From: Fusobacterium perfoetens ATCC 29250
GTDB taxonomy: Bacteria > Fusobacteriota > Fusobacteriia > Fusobacteriales > Fusobacteriaceae
Reading direction: 5' to 3'
Length of the DNA stretch: 64,000 nt
Assembly: GCF_000622245.1 (NCBI RefSeq)
Contig: NZ_JHXW01000012.1
Coordinates: 1 to 64,000, forward strand
Shown here: piece by piece, positions 53,857 to 60,910 of the stretch
How the letters are laid out: every line of letters begins with the position of its first letter
Position numbering within the stretch: the stretch's first letter is position 1
Made by a program: the position numbers and the translations under genes
The notes under the pieces: model-generated
Databases searched by the model: none
Seen by the model: only the letters and a program-made list of their open reading frames with translations
What the model was told of the DNA's origin: nothing

Positions 53857-54480
53857 GTGAAAGTATTATTAGTTAATGGAAGTTCTCATAGAGGTTGTAC
53901 ATTTACAGCACTTACAGAAATCACTAAAATTTTTGATGAAGAAAAAATAGAGTGGGAAATATTTGATATAGGAGCTGAACCTTTAAGAGATTGTATAGGA
54001 TGTAAAAGTTGTACAAAATTAGAAAATAGATGTGTATTCAATGATGATGTTGTAAATAATTTTTTAGAGAAAGCTGAAAAATGTGATGGATTTATATTTG
54101 GTTCTCCTGTTTATTATGCTCATCCAAGTGGAAGAATACTATCTTTACTTGATAGAGCTTTTTATGCTGGAAAAAAAGTTTTTATGTATAAACCAGGAGC
54201 AAGTATTTTATCAGCTAGAAGAGGTGGGACAACAGCTTCTTTTGATGTATTAAACAAATATTTTACAATTTGTCAAATGCCGATAGTTTCATCTACATAT
54301 TGGAATATGGTTCATGGAAATACTTCTGAGGAAGTTTTAAAAGATGAAGAGGGATTACAAACAATGCGTAATTTAGGTAGAAATATGGCTTGGATATTAA
54401 AATGTATTGAGGCTGGAAAAAATAATGGAATAGTACCAGCTAAAAGTGAAACAGAATATAGAACAAGTTTTATTAGATAG
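53857..54480 (+). CDS. NADPH-dependent FMN reductase / iron-sulfur-flavoprotein-like protein
   Basis: The 207-residue flavodoxin-fold protein has the FMN loop VNGSSHRGCT (7-15), a cysteine motif C46-x2-C49-x2-C52-x6-C59 (CIGCKSC...C), and GSPVYYAHPSGRI. The cysteine spacing fits the compact cluster motif of iron-sulfur flavoproteins, so a 4Fe-4S cluster beside FMN is possible. Simple NAD(P)H:flavin or quinone reductases are the alternative. The start is GTG 53857 after GGTAGGTGATAGG. The following monooxygenase-like gene begins within 12 bases. Confidence 0.83.
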   Translation: MKVLLVNGSSHRGCTFTALTEITKIFDEEKIEWEIFDIGAEPLRDCIGCKSCTKLENRCVFNDDVVNNFLEKAEKCDGFIFGSPVYYAHPSGRILSLLDRAFYAGKKVFMYKPGASILSARRGGTTASFDVLNKYFTICQMPIVSSTYWNMVHGNTSEEVLKDEEGLQTMRNLGRNMAWILKCIEAGKNNGIVPAKSETEYRTSFIR

Positions 54481-54491
54481 TGGGGTGGAAT

Positions 54492-54779
54492 ATGATACTT
54501 ATAGTGGCGAAAAGTATAATAAAAAAAGAGTGTATCGAAGAATATAAAAATTTGGTAAAAGAGTTAATTGAAAAAAGTAGAAAGGAAGAGGGAAATATCT
54601 CTTATGATTTACATCAAGATATAAACAATCCTCAAGCTTTTGTTTTTGTAGAATATTGGAAAGATATTGAATCAATAGAAGCTCATAATAATTCAGAACA
54701 TTTTAAAAGAATTATTCCTGAAATTAATAAAATTAGAGAATCAGCAGAAGCTGTTCGTTATGAAAAATTAGATTATTAA
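54492..54779 (+). CDS. Antibiotic-biosynthesis-monooxygenase-domain protein (quinol monooxygenase-like)
   Basis: The 95-residue protein has the dimeric alpha-beta ABM fold pattern: MILIVAKSIIKKE, KEEGNISYDLHQD and FVFVEYWKD...EAHNNSEHF. YgiN-like members oxidise quinols without cofactor; others act on haem, but the residues for that are not obvious. ATG 54492 follows GGGGTGG and gives the usual family start; GTG 54480 would add four residues. It is paired with the flavin reductase upstream. Confidence 0.82.
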   Translation: MILIVAKSIIKKECIEEYKNLVKELIEKSRKEEGNISYDLHQDINNPQAFVFVEYWKDIESIEAHNNSEHFKRIIPEINKIRESAEAVRYEKLDY

Positions 54780-54783
54780 AAAT

Positions 54784-54819
54784 AAAGAGTTGAGTATCTA
54801 GGCTCAACTCTTTTATTTT
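54784..54819. terminator. Bidirectional terminator after the flavin-reductase pair
   Basis: AAAGAGTTGAG (54784-54794) and CTCAACTCTTT (54803-54813) with an 8-base loop; T-rich on the right and A-rich on the left. Confidence 0.85.
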
Positions 54820-55757
54820 TATTTGTTAAAAACAGGTTTAAATCTTTCAAAAATTTCATGGACAGAAACTATATCATTTACTTTCCAAACATCTCTTCCA
54901 GCAAAGAATAATCCATTTTCTAAATCCCCTTTATGTCCATCTATAAGTCTTTGACTTACACAGAATTTTCTACTACAATGTTTTAAACAACTAGAACAAG
55001 TACTAGGTGGTGTAGTTGTTTCATTTAAAACTTTTTCAGAATAATTACTTCTAATAGCATTAGCAGGTAATCCTACAGAACTCATTATTTTTATAACATC
55101 ACCTTTTTTTGTATTAACATACATTTGTTTAAAAGCTTCGTCAACATCACATTCATGAGTAGCAACAAAACGAGTTCCCATTTGAACTCCTGTAGTACCA
55201 AGAGATAACATTCTAGCAGCATCTTCTGGAGTAATTACTCCACCAGCTCCAAAAACAGGAAGAGAAACATTTTTTGTAATTTCTTCCATAATATCCCAAG
55301 AATCTAATTCTGTTCCAAGGTGTCCACCAGCATTTCCACCTTCAACAACAATGGCATCAGCACCTAATTTTTCAGATATTTTTGCAAGTTTTAAAGATGA
55401 AACTATTGGAAATAATTTTATTCCTGTACCTTTAACCATAGAAAAAATATCTCTAGAGAATCCTGCACCACAAATTATAACATCAACTTTTTCTTCTATA
55501 CAAACTTTTACGCTTTCAACAAAAGAAGATACAGCAAACATAATATTTACACCAAGAGCTCCTTTTTTATTAGTTATTAAAGCTCTAGCTTTTCTTATTT
55601 CTTCTCTTAATTCTTCAAGAGGAAGAGCTGAACCAGCTATAACTCCTATTCCACCTTCATTTGCCACTGCTGAAGCAAGTTTTGACATAGAACATCTAAT
55701 AGCCATTCCTCCTTGAATAATAGGAACTTCAATTTCTAAACCATTTATATTTATCAT
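54819..55757 (-). CDS. Nitronate-monooxygenase / FabK-like flavin enzyme with C-terminal cysteine cluster
   Basis: The 312-residue TIM-barrel FMN protein has IIQGGMAIRC, VEGGNAGGHLG (His146, the usual catalytic His) and FGAGGVITPEDAARML. Relatives are nitronate monooxygenases and enoyl-ACP reductase FabK. A four-cysteine motif near the C-terminus, C254-x2-C257-x3-C261-x4-C266, suggests a metal or Fe-S site not needed by simple nitronate monooxygenases. FabK is less likely because no fatty-acid genes are near. GTGGAGG precedes the start. Its promoter holds a perfect inverted repeat in the spacer. Confidence 0.8.
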   Translation of the reverse strand: MININGLEIEVPIIQGGMAIRCSMSKLASAVANEGGIGVIAGSALPLEELREEIRKARALITNKKGALGVNIMFAVSSFVESVKVCIEEKVDVIICGAGFSRDIFSMVKGTGIKLFPIVSSLKLAKISEKLGADAIVVEGGNAGGHLGTELDSWDIMEEITKNVSLPVFGAGGVITPEDAARMLSLGTTGVQMGTRFVATHECDVDEAFKQMYVNTKKGDVIKIMSSVGLPANAIRSNYSEKVLNETTTPPSTCSSCLKHCSRKFCVSQRLIDGHKGDLENGLFFAGRDVWKVNDIVSVHEIFERFKPVFNK

Positions 55758-55787
55758 AATACAACCTCCACTAAAAATTACATATGT

Positions 55788-55815
55788 ATTATAACATATT
55801 GTATGTTATTTTCAA
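55788..55815 (-). promoter_or_regulatory. Promoter of the nitronate-monooxygenase-like gene
   Basis: Reverse strand TTGAAA (55815-55810), 16 bases, TATAAT (55793-55788). Confidence 0.65.
55791..55809. promoter_or_regulatory. Perfect inverted repeat inside the promoter spacer, candidate operator
   Basis: ATAACATA-TTG-TATGTTAT: 8-bp arms with a 3-base centre, fitting exactly between the -35 and -10 boxes and touching the -10. The size and position suit a TetR-, MarR- or PadR-type repressor. A second short palindrome, ACATATGT, lies about 10 bases downstream on the reverse strand. Confidence 0.65.
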
Positions 55816-55962
55816 AGAGAAAACATAAAATAAAAAATAAAATAACAGTATAATTTTATTTTTTACTTATATATAGAAGAGATTATTATAAAAAAAATAC
55901 TAAAAAAATATATGAAAATAACTATATAAAAATAAAAATAGAAAAGAATAATGTTATTAAAA

Positions 55963-56001
55963 TAAAAAAGATGATATTGTTCCTTTACAACATCATCTTT
56001 T
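55963..56001 (-). terminator. Terminator of manA
   Basis: The stem AAAAGATGAT-A-TTGT (55966-55980) and ACAA-C-ATCATCTTTT (55987-56001) has one A-C mismatch; the A-rich left flank gives the T-run on the reverse strand. Confidence 0.8.
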
Positions 56002-56010
56002 AATAAATTA

Positions 56011-56979
56011 TTATAAATATGATTTTAAAATTTCTACTTTTCCTTTTATAACAGTTTTTAAAGTAGCTGGAATAAAGTATGTATCTCCTTTTGAAATTTT
56101 GTAAGAGATATTATTACAAATTATTTCTCCTTCACCATCTAAAATAGAAAGAATTTTAAAGTTTTTATTAGTTTCATCTTCAAAAGTACCATCTATTAGA
56201 TATTTATCAACATTAAAATATTGTCCTCTTACTAATTCTTCTTTTATAGCTCCAACTAATTGTAATTTTTGTCTAGATTCATTAGTAGACACTTGAACAT
56301 CTCCTTCAAAATCTATTACATCAAGAGCTTTATCAATATGAAGTTCTCTTAATTTTCCATCTACTAATCTATCAAAATCATAAATTCTATAAGTTGTATC
56401 TGAATTTTGTTGAACCTCGCAAATTAAAATAGAACCTTCTAAAGTAGCATGAACAACTCCAGGAAGAAGATTTATAAAATCTCCTTTTTTTACTTTTATA
56501 GTTTTAAAAAGTCCATTAAATTCTTTTTTATCAACTTTTTCTTTAAATATTTCTTTTGTAATTCCTTCTTTAATTCCTAAAATAAGAGTTGCATCAGAAC
56601 TAGCTTCCATAACATACCAACATTCACTTTTTCCAAATTCTCCTTCAACTCTTAGAGCATATTCATCACTAGGATGAACTTGAACAGAAAGTCTATCATT
56701 TATATCTAGATATTTAATAAGTAATGGAAATTTTCCTTTAAATCTTTCAACAATTTCTTTTCCAAGTATAGTTTCTTTATCACTTTCAATAACTTCAACA
56801 AGATATTTTCCAGCAAATTCACCATTTTCAATATAAGAAAGTCCACCTTTATGAGAACTTACTTCCCAAGATTCTCCATAAAGATTTTCATCAGGTAATT
56901 CCATATTTAAAACATCTTTAAATTTTCTTCCACCCCAGATTTTTTTTACTAAAGTTTTTTTAAATTTTAATGGATACAT
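56011..56979 (-). CDS. manA: Mannose-6-phosphate isomerase, class I
   Basis: ManA interconverts mannose-6-phosphate and fructose-6-phosphate with zinc. The 322-residue protein is of the short type. Zinc ligands are Q100, H102 (VQVHPSDEYA), E119 (KSECWYV) and H177 (PGVVHATLEG). TAGGAGG precedes the start. It is a single-gene unit with its own promoter and terminator. Confidence 0.93.
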   Translation of the reverse strand: MYPLKFKKTLVKKIWGGRKFKDVLNMELPDENLYGESWEVSSHKGGLSYIENGEFAGKYLVEVIESDKETILGKEIVERFKGKFPLLIKYLDINDRLSVQVHPSDEYALRVEGEFGKSECWYVMEASSDATLILGIKEGITKEIFKEKVDKKEFNGLFKTIKVKKGDFINLLPGVVHATLEGSILICEVQQNSDTTYRIYDFDRLVDGKLRELHIDKALDVIDFEGDVQVSTNESRQKLQLVGAIKEELVRGQYFNVDKYLIDGTFEDETNKNFKILSILDGEGEIICNNISYKISKGDTYFIPATLKTVIKGKVEILKSYL

Positions 56980-57014
56980 AATTTCCTCCTAAAAAAATTT
57001 TGTGTTCTTATAAA

Positions 57015-57043
57015 AGTATATTACAAAAAAATAAATATGTCAA
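57015..57043 (-). promoter_or_regulatory. Promoter of manA
   Basis: Reverse strand TTGACA (57043-57038), 17 bases, TATACT (57020-57015), 35 bases before the start. Confidence 0.8.
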
Positions 57044-57060
57044 AGTAAATTAAGTTCAAA

Positions 57061-57090
57061 AAATAAAAGAAAGAGAATTTCTTCTCTTTC
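57061..57090 (-). terminator. Terminator of the repressor-acetyltransferase operon
   Basis: GAAAGAGAA (57069-57077) and TTCTCTTTC (57082-57090) with a 4-base loop, then TTTTATTTTTT on the reverse strand. Confidence 0.8.
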
Positions 57091-57093
57091 AAT

Positions 57094-57582
57094 TTATAAA
57101 TCAGTAATCATGTCATACCAAACTACTCCACCATGAGTAGATTCAGAAACTCCCATATTTTTATAACCAAATTGCTCATAAAATCCAATTAAATTTTCTT
57201 TACAAGTTAAAACCATTTTTTTACGATTAGATTTTTTAGCTTCTTCCATTAAGTATCTCATTAATTTACAAGCTATGCCTTTATGTTGATATTCAGGTAA
57301 TATATCTAAACCAAAAACAGTTTGATTTTTTCCAAATGGATTATGTCCACCATCAGGTTCATATAATTCATCTATAATTACATTACTATCAGTGACACAA
57401 CCGTTTATAAAACCAATAACTTTTTTATCAATAGTAGCTACATAAAAACTATCTGGAAAAGTTTTTATTCTATATAAAAAAGAATCGTAAGTAGCTGCTT
57501 CAGCTTTAGGAAAACAAATACTTTCTATTTTTGTAACAGAATCTAAATCTTCAATTTGTACTTTTCTAATTATAACTTCCAT
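57094..57582 (-). CDS. GNAT-family N-acetyltransferase
   Basis: The 162 residues show the GNAT fold, with the acetyl-CoA-binding segment LPEYQHKGIACKLMRYL and a late FYEQFGYKN. The substrate is not predictable. It starts 11 bases after the stop of the LexA-like repressor gene on the same strand and shares its terminator, so the two form an operon. AAGAGGG precedes the start. Pairing with a repressor suggests controlled, perhaps stress-linked, expression. Confidence 0.87.
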   Translation of the reverse strand: MEVIIRKVQIEDLDSVTKIESICFPKAEAATYDSFLYRIKTFPDSFYVATIDKKVIGFINGCVTDSNVIIDELYEPDGGHNPFGKNQTVFGLDILPEYQHKGIACKLMRYLMEEAKKSNRKKMVLTCKENLIGFYEQFGYKNMGVSESTHGGVVWYDMITDL

Positions 57583-57593
57583 TTTTCCCTCTT

Positions 57594-58286
57594 TTAAATA
57601 TCTGATAAAACTTTTATTACTTTTCCAACTACATTAAAGTTTTCTCCAGGACCAATATATATTGGAGAATAATTAGGATTATCACTTACTAAAGCAATAT
57701 AGTTTTTTGTTATTTTAAGTCTTTTTACAAAGGCTTGTTCGTCAATAAAAAATGCTCCAATCTCTCCACTTTTTATATCTAAAGTTTTTTTACAGATTAT
57801 AATAGAACCATCTTTTATAGTAGGTTCCATAGAATCTCCAACTACATTAACAGCAAAAAGATTTTGATTTGTATTATTAAGACCAGGTAACATAATGTAG
57901 TCTTCAATATCATTATCTGTAAAAGCTCCAAGTCCTGCTGAAATTCTTTCAAAAAGAGGAATAGCATTATCTGATATTTCTGTAGCCTCTTTAGCAGTTT
58001 TCTTTATATTACTTTTAACTTCATTTTTTAATTTTTCAATTTTATCTATTATTATTTTAGGAGTTCTTTCAATAGCAGCTAAGTATAACATTTGCTCCTT
58101 TTCTTCAGGATTAAGGTTTAAACAATCAGCAATTCTAAGAAGTACTTCTTCACTAGGTGGATTTTTTACTTCTCCTCTTTCTATTGAATTAAAATAAGAC
58201 TGAGTTATATTTATCATTTTAGCAAATTTATTTTGACTAATCCCAAGAGCTTCTCTTTTTTCTTTTAAAAATTCAGTAAAAATCAA
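57594..58286 (-). CDS. XRE-family repressor with S24 (LexA-like) self-cleavage domain
   Basis: The 230-residue protein has an N-terminal XRE helix-turn-helix (about 3-60, ISQNKFAKMINITQSYFNSIERG), a linker, and an S24 domain. The S24 catalytic pair is S152 (VGDSMEPT) and K188 (FVKRLK). A likely cleavage site is A117-G118 in ERISAGLGAF. Proteins of this layout are CI/LexA-type repressors that are cleaved in a RecA-dependent response. The start codon is TTG 58286 after AAAGGAGGG. The control region between it and the divergent small gene holds a 37-bp tandem repeat and repeated ATAAGTTATA decamers. No other phage genes are near, so it is either a chromosomal SOS-type regulator or a prophage remnant. 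Confidence 0.88.
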   Translation of the reverse strand: MIFTEFLKEKREALGISQNKFAKMINITQSYFNSIERGEVKNPPSEEVLLRIADCLNLNPEEKEQMLYLAAIERTPKIIIDKIEKLKNEVKSNIKKTAKEATEISDNAIPLFERISAGLGAFTDNDIEDYIMLPGLNNTNQNLFAVNVVGDSMEPTIKDGSIIICKKTLDIKSGEIGAFFIDEQAFVKRLKITKNYIALVSDNPNYSPIYIGPGENFNVVGKVIKVLSDI

Positions 58287-58305
58287 ATTATATCCCTCCT
58301 TTAAA

Positions 58306-58315
58306 ATAAGTTATA
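58306..58315. promoter_or_regulatory. Operator-like decamer ATAAGTTATA before the repressor gene
   Basis: ATAAGTTATA contains the dyad ATAA-G-TTAT. The identical decamer occurs twice in tandem over the opposing promoter (58441-58460), which suggests a repressor half-site or full site used for autoregulation. Confidence 0.5.
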
Positions 58316-58394
58316 TTTTATTATAAATAATCATATAAATAATTATACTATATTTTATTATAAATAATCATATAAATAATTATACTATATTTTA
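58312..58394. repeat. 37-bp tandem repeat, 2.2 copies, in the repressor control region
   Basis: Exact copies at 58312-58348 and 58349-58385 begin TATATTTTATTATAAATAAT, then the first 9 bases of a third copy (58386-58394). Each copy carries a TATAAT on the reverse strand (58347-58342 and 58384-58379), so the -10 element of the repressor gene is duplicated. Confidence 0.95.
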
Positions 58395-58407
58395 AAATAG
58401 ATTGCAA
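58379..58407 (-). promoter_or_regulatory. Promoter of the LexA-like repressor gene
   Basis: Reverse strand TTGCAA (58407-58402), 17 bases, TATAAT (58384-58379). The duplicated TATAAT at 58347-58342 lacks a comparable -35. Confidence 0.6.
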
Positions 58408-58423
58408 CATTTTAAAAAATCTA

Positions 58424-58452
58424 TTGACAAAAATAGTTAGATAAGTTATAAT
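58424..58452 (+). promoter_or_regulatory. Perfect consensus promoter of the 75-residue ORF
   Basis: TTGACA (58424-58429), 17 bases, TATAAT (58447-58452). The -10 lies within two tandem ATAAGTTATA decamers, as expected for a promoter shut by a bound repressor. Confidence 0.9.
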
Positions 58453-58460
58453 AAGTTATA
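58441..58460. promoter_or_regulatory. Two tandem operator-like decamers over the -10
   Basis: ATAAGTTATA at 58441-58450 and again at 58451-58460, directly adjacent. The same decamer is at 58306-58315. Occupation would block RNA polymerase at the consensus promoter. Confidence 0.6.
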
Positions 58461-58496
58461 GATAAATATAGTTAATTTAAAAAAGGGGGATTATTT

Positions 58497-58724
58497 ATGA
58501 AAATACTTATAAAAAATAAAAAATGGAATATTTTTTTAGGAAATACTACTACTTTAGAATGTGATGTAATTCAAAGAGAAGGATTATTTTATATTCAATT
58601 TGAATATGATAAAAAATTATTTAAAATAAAAAGTAGAAATATAGATAATACTCTTAAATATTTAGAAGATATGTTTGTTGGTATAGAATTAAGAAAAGAA
58701 TTAAATAACAGAATAGCTGTTTAA
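58497..58724 (+). CDS. Small protein of unknown function divergent from the repressor
   Basis: The 75-residue ORF has AAAAGGGGGA before its ATG and a perfect sigma-70 promoter. The translation is basic at the N-terminus, has alternating strand-like segments in the middle (GLFYIQFEYDKKLFKIKS) and a C-terminal helix. I recognise no family. Its position opposite a cleavable repressor, with operator-like decamers over its -10, suggests it is a repressed, damage-inducible gene; an antirepressor, Cro-like or host-takeover role is possible, but there is no helix-turn-helix pattern. It is monocistronic, ending at the terminator 58781-58821. Confidence 0.65.
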   Translation: MKILIKNKKWNIFLGNTTTLECDVIQREGLFYIQFEYDKKLFKIKSRNIDNTLKYLEDMFVGIELRKELNNRIAV

Positions 58725-58780
58725 TTTTATAAATAGTTAAATAGGAAAAATTTTTATGAAAATGAAATTTATTATATATT

Positions 58781-58821
58781 AAAATAAGGACATTGTATTA
58801 TATTAACAATATCCTTATTTT
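58781..58821. terminator. Bidirectional terminator between the 75-residue ORF and cobQ
   Basis: AAAATAAGGACATTGT (58781-58796) and ACAATATCCTTATTTT (58806-58821), one C-A mismatch, 9-base loop. Confidence 0.85.
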
Positions 58822-58822
58822 T

Positions 58823-60322
58823 TTATTTTAATATTTCATAAATTTTTTCTATGTCTAAATTTTGACGCATTAATCTTGCTAGATTTTTAAATTCAGTTTC
58901 TTGATGAGATTCCATATTTATATATTCTAATATAGGATTTAATCCTTTTAATTCTCTCAATTTATTTAAAAATTTTCTTGTAAATTTAGGAGAATCAAAA
59001 AGTCCATGAATATATGTTCCTATGATATTTTCTTTACAAATTAAAGTAAAATCATCTTCACCTGTAACAGAATATTTAGAGGCCTCTCCTGTAGTTACTC
59101 CTTGATGAATTTCACAACCTGATACAACTATTCCATCAAATCCTTCTAATATTCCTGTACAATTACATAAAGTTTTAGAAACTTGTTTAGTATGTTTTTT
59201 TTCTTTCATGGTAGTTGTCATTGGAAAGATATTAAGAGTTTCAGCCTTTAAAAAAGAACTTTCTATCTGTTTTAAATCTCTAATAGATTTACCAAGCATT
59301 TGAAAACCACTATGAATTCCTAAAATAGGCGTTCCTTTTTTTATATGCTCCATTATACCATCAGTTATTTTTCTTGTATTTATAATTGAAAAATTATAAA
59401 TAGCATTTTTACTACCAGGTAAAATTATAAGGTCAAAATCTTGATTTAAATCCTCTTTTGTATTTATATATGTAAGTTTTACATCTTCATAGACTAATAG
59501 AGAAGTAAAATCAGTAGAGTTAGAAAGTTTTTCAAAATTAATAATAGCTATATTCAAATCTTTTTTAGGCTTTTCATCTTCTTTAGAAAAATTATAACTA
59601 TCTTCATTCTCTATTTGAATTTTTGTATAAGGTAAAATTCCAAGACAAGGGACATCTAAATTTTCAGATTTTAATTTTTCATCTAACATTTTAATTCCAT
59701 CTTTTAATAAATCTATATCACCACGGAATTTATTTATAATATAACCTTTTATACGATTTCTATCTTTTTTATCTAATAACATTAAAGTTCCATAAATAGA
59801 GGCAAAAACTCCACCTCTTTCAATATCGGCTATAAGAATTACATTAGAATCAACCATTTCAGCAATACCCATATTAACTAAATCAGTTTTTCTAAAATTT
59901 ATTTCAGCTGGACTTCCTCCACCTTCTAAAACACCAATTTCAAAATTTTCTTTTAAAATATCATAATTTCTTTTAATTATTTTTTTAAAAAAGTCATATT
60001 CTTCATAGTATTCTTTAGCTTGCATATTTTTATAAACAATACCTTCTAAAATTACTTGAGAAGAAAAATTATCTCCAGTTGGTTTTAAAAGTATTGGATT
60101 CATAAAAACTCTAGGTTTTGTATTAGCTGCTTCAGCTTGAATAACTTGAGCTCTGCTCATTTCTTTTCCATCTTCATCAACAGATGAATTAAGAGCCATA
60201 TTTTGTGATTTAAAAGGAGCTACTTTATAACCATCTTGAGAAAATATTCTACATAATCCAGCAGTAAGAATAGTTTTCCCTACTGAAGAACCTGTACCTT
60301 GTAACATTATTTTTTTATGCAT
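58823..60322 (-). CDS. cobQ: Cobyric acid synthase with the amidotransferase cysteine replaced by histidine
   Basis: CobQ/CbiP amidates four carboxylates of adenosylcobyrinic acid diamide, using ATP and glutamine. The 499 residues have the N-terminal GTGSSVGKT ATP loop (9-17), KSQNMALNSS, and GVLEGGGSPAEIN (130-142). In the C-terminal amidotransferase domain the usual nucleophile motif G-I-C-x-G reads GIHSGFQMLG, with His337 where Cys is expected; the later catalytic His439 (TYIHGLF) is present. The enzyme may use free ammonia or be impaired. The codon is CAT, two changes from TGT, so a single-base sequencing error cannot explain it. No other cobalamin genes are near. GAGGG precedes the start. 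Confidence 0.88.
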   Translation of the reverse strand: MHKKIMLQGTGSSVGKTILTAGLCRIFSQDGYKVAPFKSQNMALNSSVDEDGKEMSRAQVIQAEAANTKPRVFMNPILLKPTGDNFSSQVILEGIVYKNMQAKEYYEEYDFFKKIIKRNYDILKENFEIGVLEGGGSPAEINFRKTDLVNMGIAEMVDSNVILIADIERGGVFASIYGTLMLLDKKDRNRIKGYIINKFRGDIDLLKDGIKMLDEKLKSENLDVPCLGILPYTKIQIENEDSYNFSKEDEKPKKDLNIAIINFEKLSNSTDFTSLLVYEDVKLTYINTKEDLNQDFDLIILPGSKNAIYNFSIINTRKITDGIMEHIKKGTPILGIHSGFQMLGKSIRDLKQIESSFLKAETLNIFPMTTTMKEKKHTKQVSKTLCNCTGILEGFDGIVVSGCEIHQGVTTGEASKYSVTGEDDFTLICKENIIGTYIHGLFDSPKFTRKFLNKLRELKGLNPILEYINMESHQETEFKNLARLMRQNLDIEKIYEILK

Positions 60323-60371
60323 AATAAAACCCTCGTTAATTAATTTATTTAAAATACCAAAAAATAGTTAA

Positions 60372-60781
60372 TTATTTTTTTCTAGCTAAAATTATTACAC
60401 TTTCAGTATAACTAAATCCATATCCAAATCCATAACCACTTGTACCCCTTACAGCTTCTGTTTCATGTAAAATTCTTTTACTACTAGTGATATTTCCAGC
60501 ATCATATTGGTATCTATAACTTCCAGAAGTAATAGGAGTGATTGATACAATTTCATATCCTTCATTATTAAGTTTTGTGATAGCTCTATTTATATCATCA
60601 GTTAAAAGTTCTCCATCAATAAGACAATCTGAATATCCAGTAGTTACCCAAACTTTTTTTTCTTCAAAAATTTCTTTTTGTTTTCCAAAAGCCCCTTTTC
60701 AAATCTTCCTGTAGGTTCATGAGATATTCTATATTCACCAATAGGTCTAAACTTAGCTTTAACATAAACAACTTTTTCCAT
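60372..60781 (-). pseudogene. Frameshifted gene for a protein of about 136 residues, unknown function
   Basis: On the reverse strand an ATG at 60781 with a GGAGGAAAT ribosome site opens a frame (MEKVVYVKAKFRPIGEYR) that stops early. Shifting by one base at the GGGG run (60692-60695, read as AAAAGGGGC) restores a long open frame that continues FGKQKEIFEEKKVWVTTGY and ends with a Gly/Tyr/Phe-rich GYGFGYGFSY and LARKK. The total span, 410 bases, is one short of a multiple of three. One added G would give an intact gene. Homopolymer sequencing error, phase variation or a true pseudogene are all possible. The protein resembles small conserved proteins with no named function. Confidence 0.7.
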
Positions 60782-60856
60782 ATTTCCTCCTCTATTTAAT
60801 AGTGAGTTTATACTATAAATATATCATTTTTTATAAAAAAATTAAAGTAAAATAAA

Positions 60857-60886
60857 TTGTTAAATAGAAAAATATTGTGTTATAAT
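60857..60886 (+). promoter_or_regulatory. Promoter of the acetyltransferase gene
   Basis: TTGTTA (60857-60862), 18 bases, TATAAT (60881-60886) with an extended TG before the -10. It overlaps a spurious longer start of the gene. Confidence 0.7.
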
Positions 60887-60910
60887 TATAAAAAAAATTA
60901 TGGAGGAAAA

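Noticed and set aside
55351-55716. Forward ORF opposite the nitronate-monooxygenase-like gene
   Set aside because: It lies wholly inside a well-supported gene on the other strand and has no ribosome site or family features.
58312-58394. Tandem 37-bp repeat as a CRISPR array
   Set aside because: The copies are directly adjacent with no spacers, and no cas genes are present.
57094-58724. LexA-like repressor region as a prophage
   Set aside because: No integrase, structural, lysis or packaging genes are near; flanking genes are ordinary chromosomal ones.
60690-60700. Programmed -1 ribosomal frameshift
   Set aside because: The 0-frame codons GAA AAG GGG do not place a slippery X-XXY-YYZ heptamer in the correct phase, and no downstream stimulatory structure is obvious.
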